Below are positions 62,260-64,000 of a stretch of DNA of 64,000 bases, piece after piece. The notes under the pieces are model-generated. The model saw only the letters and a program-made list of their open reading frames with translations. It made no database searches and was not told the DNA's origin. Each line of letters starts with the position of its first letter. The stretch's first letter is position 1. The stretch is from Vibrio rumoiensis 1S-45 (GTDB taxonomy: Bacteria > Pseudomonadota > Gammaproteobacteria > Enterobacterales > Vibrionaceae), in NCBI RefSeq assembly GCF_000286955.2, contig NZ_AJYK02000062.1, positions 1 to 64,000 on the forward strand, given 5' to 3'. The position numbers and the translations under genes were made by a program.

Positions 62260-64000
62260 ATGAGTTCTGAAATTACCTATGACGGCGTTGAACAGTTAGC
62301 CCTACGCAAATTTACCGAAGATGCGTATCTGAACTACTCAATGTACGTAATTATGGATCGTGCCCTTCCGTATGTTGGGGACGGTTTAAAACCGGTGCAA
62401 CGTCGTATTATTTATGCGATGTCTGAACTGGGTTTATCAGCGGCAGCAAAATATAAAAAATCGGCCCGTACGGTCGGTGATGTGTTGGGTAAATACCACC
62501 CACATGGTGACTCGGCTTGTTATGAAGCGATGGTGTTAATGGCTCAGCCGTTTTCTTATCGTTATCCTTTGGTGGATGGTCAAGGTAACTGGGGGGCCCC
62601 CGATGATCCTAAGTCCTTCGCGGCAATGCGTTACACCGAAGCGAAATTATCTAAATTTGCCGAAGTTTTATTAGGCGAGTTAGGGCAAGGCACGGTGGAG
62701 TGGTCGCCAAACTTTGATGGCACCATGAAAGAGCCAAAAATGTTGCCGTCTCGTTTGCCGCATATTTTGCTCAATGGCATTACCGGTATTGCAGTAGGCA
62801 TGGCGACTGATATTCCGCCACATAATGTGCGTGAAGTGGCCGATGCGACCATTCATTTGATTGATAATCCTAAAGCCGAATTGAGCGAAGTGATGAACTT
62901 TGTTAAAGGCCCCGATTATCCAACGGAAGCTGAAATTATCTCGGCTCCAAGTGATATTGAGAAAATTTATCGCAACGGTCGTGGCAGCATTAAAATGCGC
63001 GCAGTGTGGCACAAAGAAGGTTCAGATGTGGTGATCACTGCTTTGCCTCACCAAGTGTCTGGGGCAAAATTGATTGAGCAAATTGCCAATCAAATGCGCG
63101 CCAAAAAACTGCCAATGGTCGATGATCTACGTGATGAATCGGATCATGAAAATCCAACTCGTCTTGTGATTGTACCGCGTTCAAATCGTGTCGATTGCGA
63201 TCAATTGATGAATCATTTATTTGCTTCAACCGATTTGGAAAAGAATTTCCGAGTCAATCTGAATATGATTGGTTTAGATAACCGTCCTGAAGTGAAGGGG
63301 TTAACTAAGATTTTATTAGAGTGGATCGAGTTCAGACGCACAACGGTTCGCCGTCGCCTGCAATATCGCTTGGACAAAATTTTAGATCGATTGCACATTT
63401 TAGAAGGTTTATTGATTGCTTACTTAAACCTTGATGAAGTGATTGAAATCATCCGTACGGAAGATGAGCCGAAAGATGTACTGATGGCGCGTTTTGGTAT
63501 TACGGAAATCCAAGCCAATGCAATTTTAGATACTCGCTTGCGTAATCTTGCCAAATTAGAAGAGATGAAACTTCGTGGTGAGCAAGATGAGCTAGAAAAA
63601 GAGCGTAAAAAATTAGAGTTACTATTAGGTTCTGCGGCACGTCTTAATACGTTAATTAAGAAAGAGATCCAAGCCGACGCTGAAAAGTATGGTGATGATC
63701 GTCGTTCTCCATTAGTGGAGCGCGCCGAAGCGAAAGCCTTAACCGAACGTGATTTGATCCCAAGTGAGCCGATCACGGTAGTGCTATCTGAAAAAGGCTG
63801 GATCCGTCATGCGAAAGGCCACGATGTTGATTCGTCTACTTTGAACTATAAATCAGGTGATGCTTATTTGGCACATGCCCATGGTAAGAGTAATCAGCCA
63901 GCGGTGTTCTTAGGATCAGATGGACGAAGTTATTCATTAGAGTCGCATTCATTACCGTCTGCTCGCAGCCAAGGTGAGCCGATTACGGGTCGCCTAGGCA
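62260..64000 (+). CDS. parC: DNA topoisomerase IV subunit A (ParC), cut by the window end
   Basis: The first 580 codons of ParC are present and the frame is open to the right edge. The winged-helix part has the catalytic Tyr125 (AAMRYTEAK), and the quinolone-resistance region is [14 protein letters not shown]. Ser85 and Glu89, the positions usually changed in resistance, are wild type. ATG 62260 lies 42 bases after parE. It is not a broken gene; the rest is outside the window. Confidence 0.97.
   Translation, partial: MSSEITYDGVEQLALRKFTEDAYLNYSMYVIMDRALPYVGDGLKPVQRRIIYAMSELGLSAAAKYKKSARTVGDVLGKYHPHGDSACYEAMVLMAQPFSYRYPLVDGQGNWGAPDDPKSFAAMRYTEAKLSKFAEVLLGELGQGTVEWSPNFDGTMKEPKMLPSRLPHILLNGITGIAVGMATDIPPHNVREVADATIHLIDNPKAELSEVMNFVKGPDYPTEAEIISAPSDIEKIYRNGRGSIKMRAVWHKEGSDVVITALPHQVSGAKLIEQIANQMRAKKLPMVDDLRDESDHENPTRLVIVPRSNRVDCDQLMNHLFASTDLEKNFRVNLNMIGLDNRPEVKGLTKILLEWIEFRRTTVRRRLQYRLDKILDRLHILEGLLIAYLNLDEVIEIIRTEDEPKDVLMARFGITEIQANAILDTRLRNLAKLEEMKLRGEQDELEKERKKLELLLGSAARLNTLIKKEIQADAEKYGDDRRSPLVERAEAKALTERDLIPSEPITVVLSEKGWIRHAKGHDVDSSTLNYKSGDAYLAHAHGKSNQPAVFLGSDGRSYSLESHSLPSARSQGEPITGRLG

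Noticed and set aside
62260..64000. Truncated parC pseudogene
   Set aside because: The frame is intact to the window edge; the gene is only cut by the window.
1..64000. CRISPR array, prophage or defence island
   Set aside because: No regularly spaced direct repeats, no phage structural genes and no restriction or toxin-antitoxin pair were found on either strand.

Overview
The window is an AT-rich gammaproteobacterial chromosome segment from a member of the Vibrionaceae. The evidence is gene order and gene content. rpsU-yqeY-dnaG-rpoD diverges from tsaD and lies beside tRNA-Ile(CAU). There are also the type II secretion pair gspAB, the run ygiF-glnE-hldE, tolC diverging from nudF-yqiB-cpdA-yqiA-parE-parC, and VCR-like integron recombination sites at the left edge. 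No prophage, insertion sequence or CRISPR array was seen.

Layout. Bases 1-1550 are the end of an integron cassette array. An arginase-family cassette (97-1183) is bounded by core sites that fit its own attC exactly, and a second cassette encodes a 66-residue membrane protein. A LysE/RhtB exporter gene follows, flanked by two 71-nt structured repeats. Bases 2454-5503 (minus strand) hold an ArnT-like transferase, a VTT-domain membrane protein and a family 2 glycosyltransferase, which look like one lipid-linked sugar pathway. A ZntR-like regulator and the outer-membrane protein OmpW follow.

Bases 7205-23357 (minus strand) are a complete aryl polyene (APE) pigment locus, colinear with E. coli apeC to apeR. 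It encodes a chain-length factor, acyltransferases, two acyl carrier proteins, an acyl ligase, two dehydratases, a thioesterase, a LolA-like carrier, an MMPL exporter, a lipoprotein, two ketosynthases and a ketoreductase. An aromatic amino acid ammonia-lyase sits inside the operon and probably supplies the aryl starter. A divergent halogenase-like flavoprotein (23612-24862) is a likely tailoring enzyme. Most genes abut or overlap, so they are probably translated in a coupled way.

Bases 25036-31804 are accessory and metabolic genes: a HlyD-type adaptor with its DUF3302 partner, a YfeH-like transporter, a very short MscS-like channel, an acetate transporter, ribB under an FMN riboswitch, and a metallo-beta-lactamase-fold protein. 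From 31999 to the right edge the window is core genome: tRNA-Ile2, the macromolecular-synthesis genes, plsY, folB-folK, uppP, cca, gspAB, uraA, ygiM, pitA with its DUF47 partner, ygiF, glnE, hldE, tolC, nudF, yqiB, cpdA, yqiA, parE and the first 580 codons of parC, which is cut by the window end.

The points most worth following up are the integron-array terminus with the covarying repeat pair around lysE, and the APE locus with its ammonia-lyase and halogenase-like neighbour. Next come the perfect inverted repeat in the ompW leader and the ERIC-like dispersed repeat at 38953-39032.
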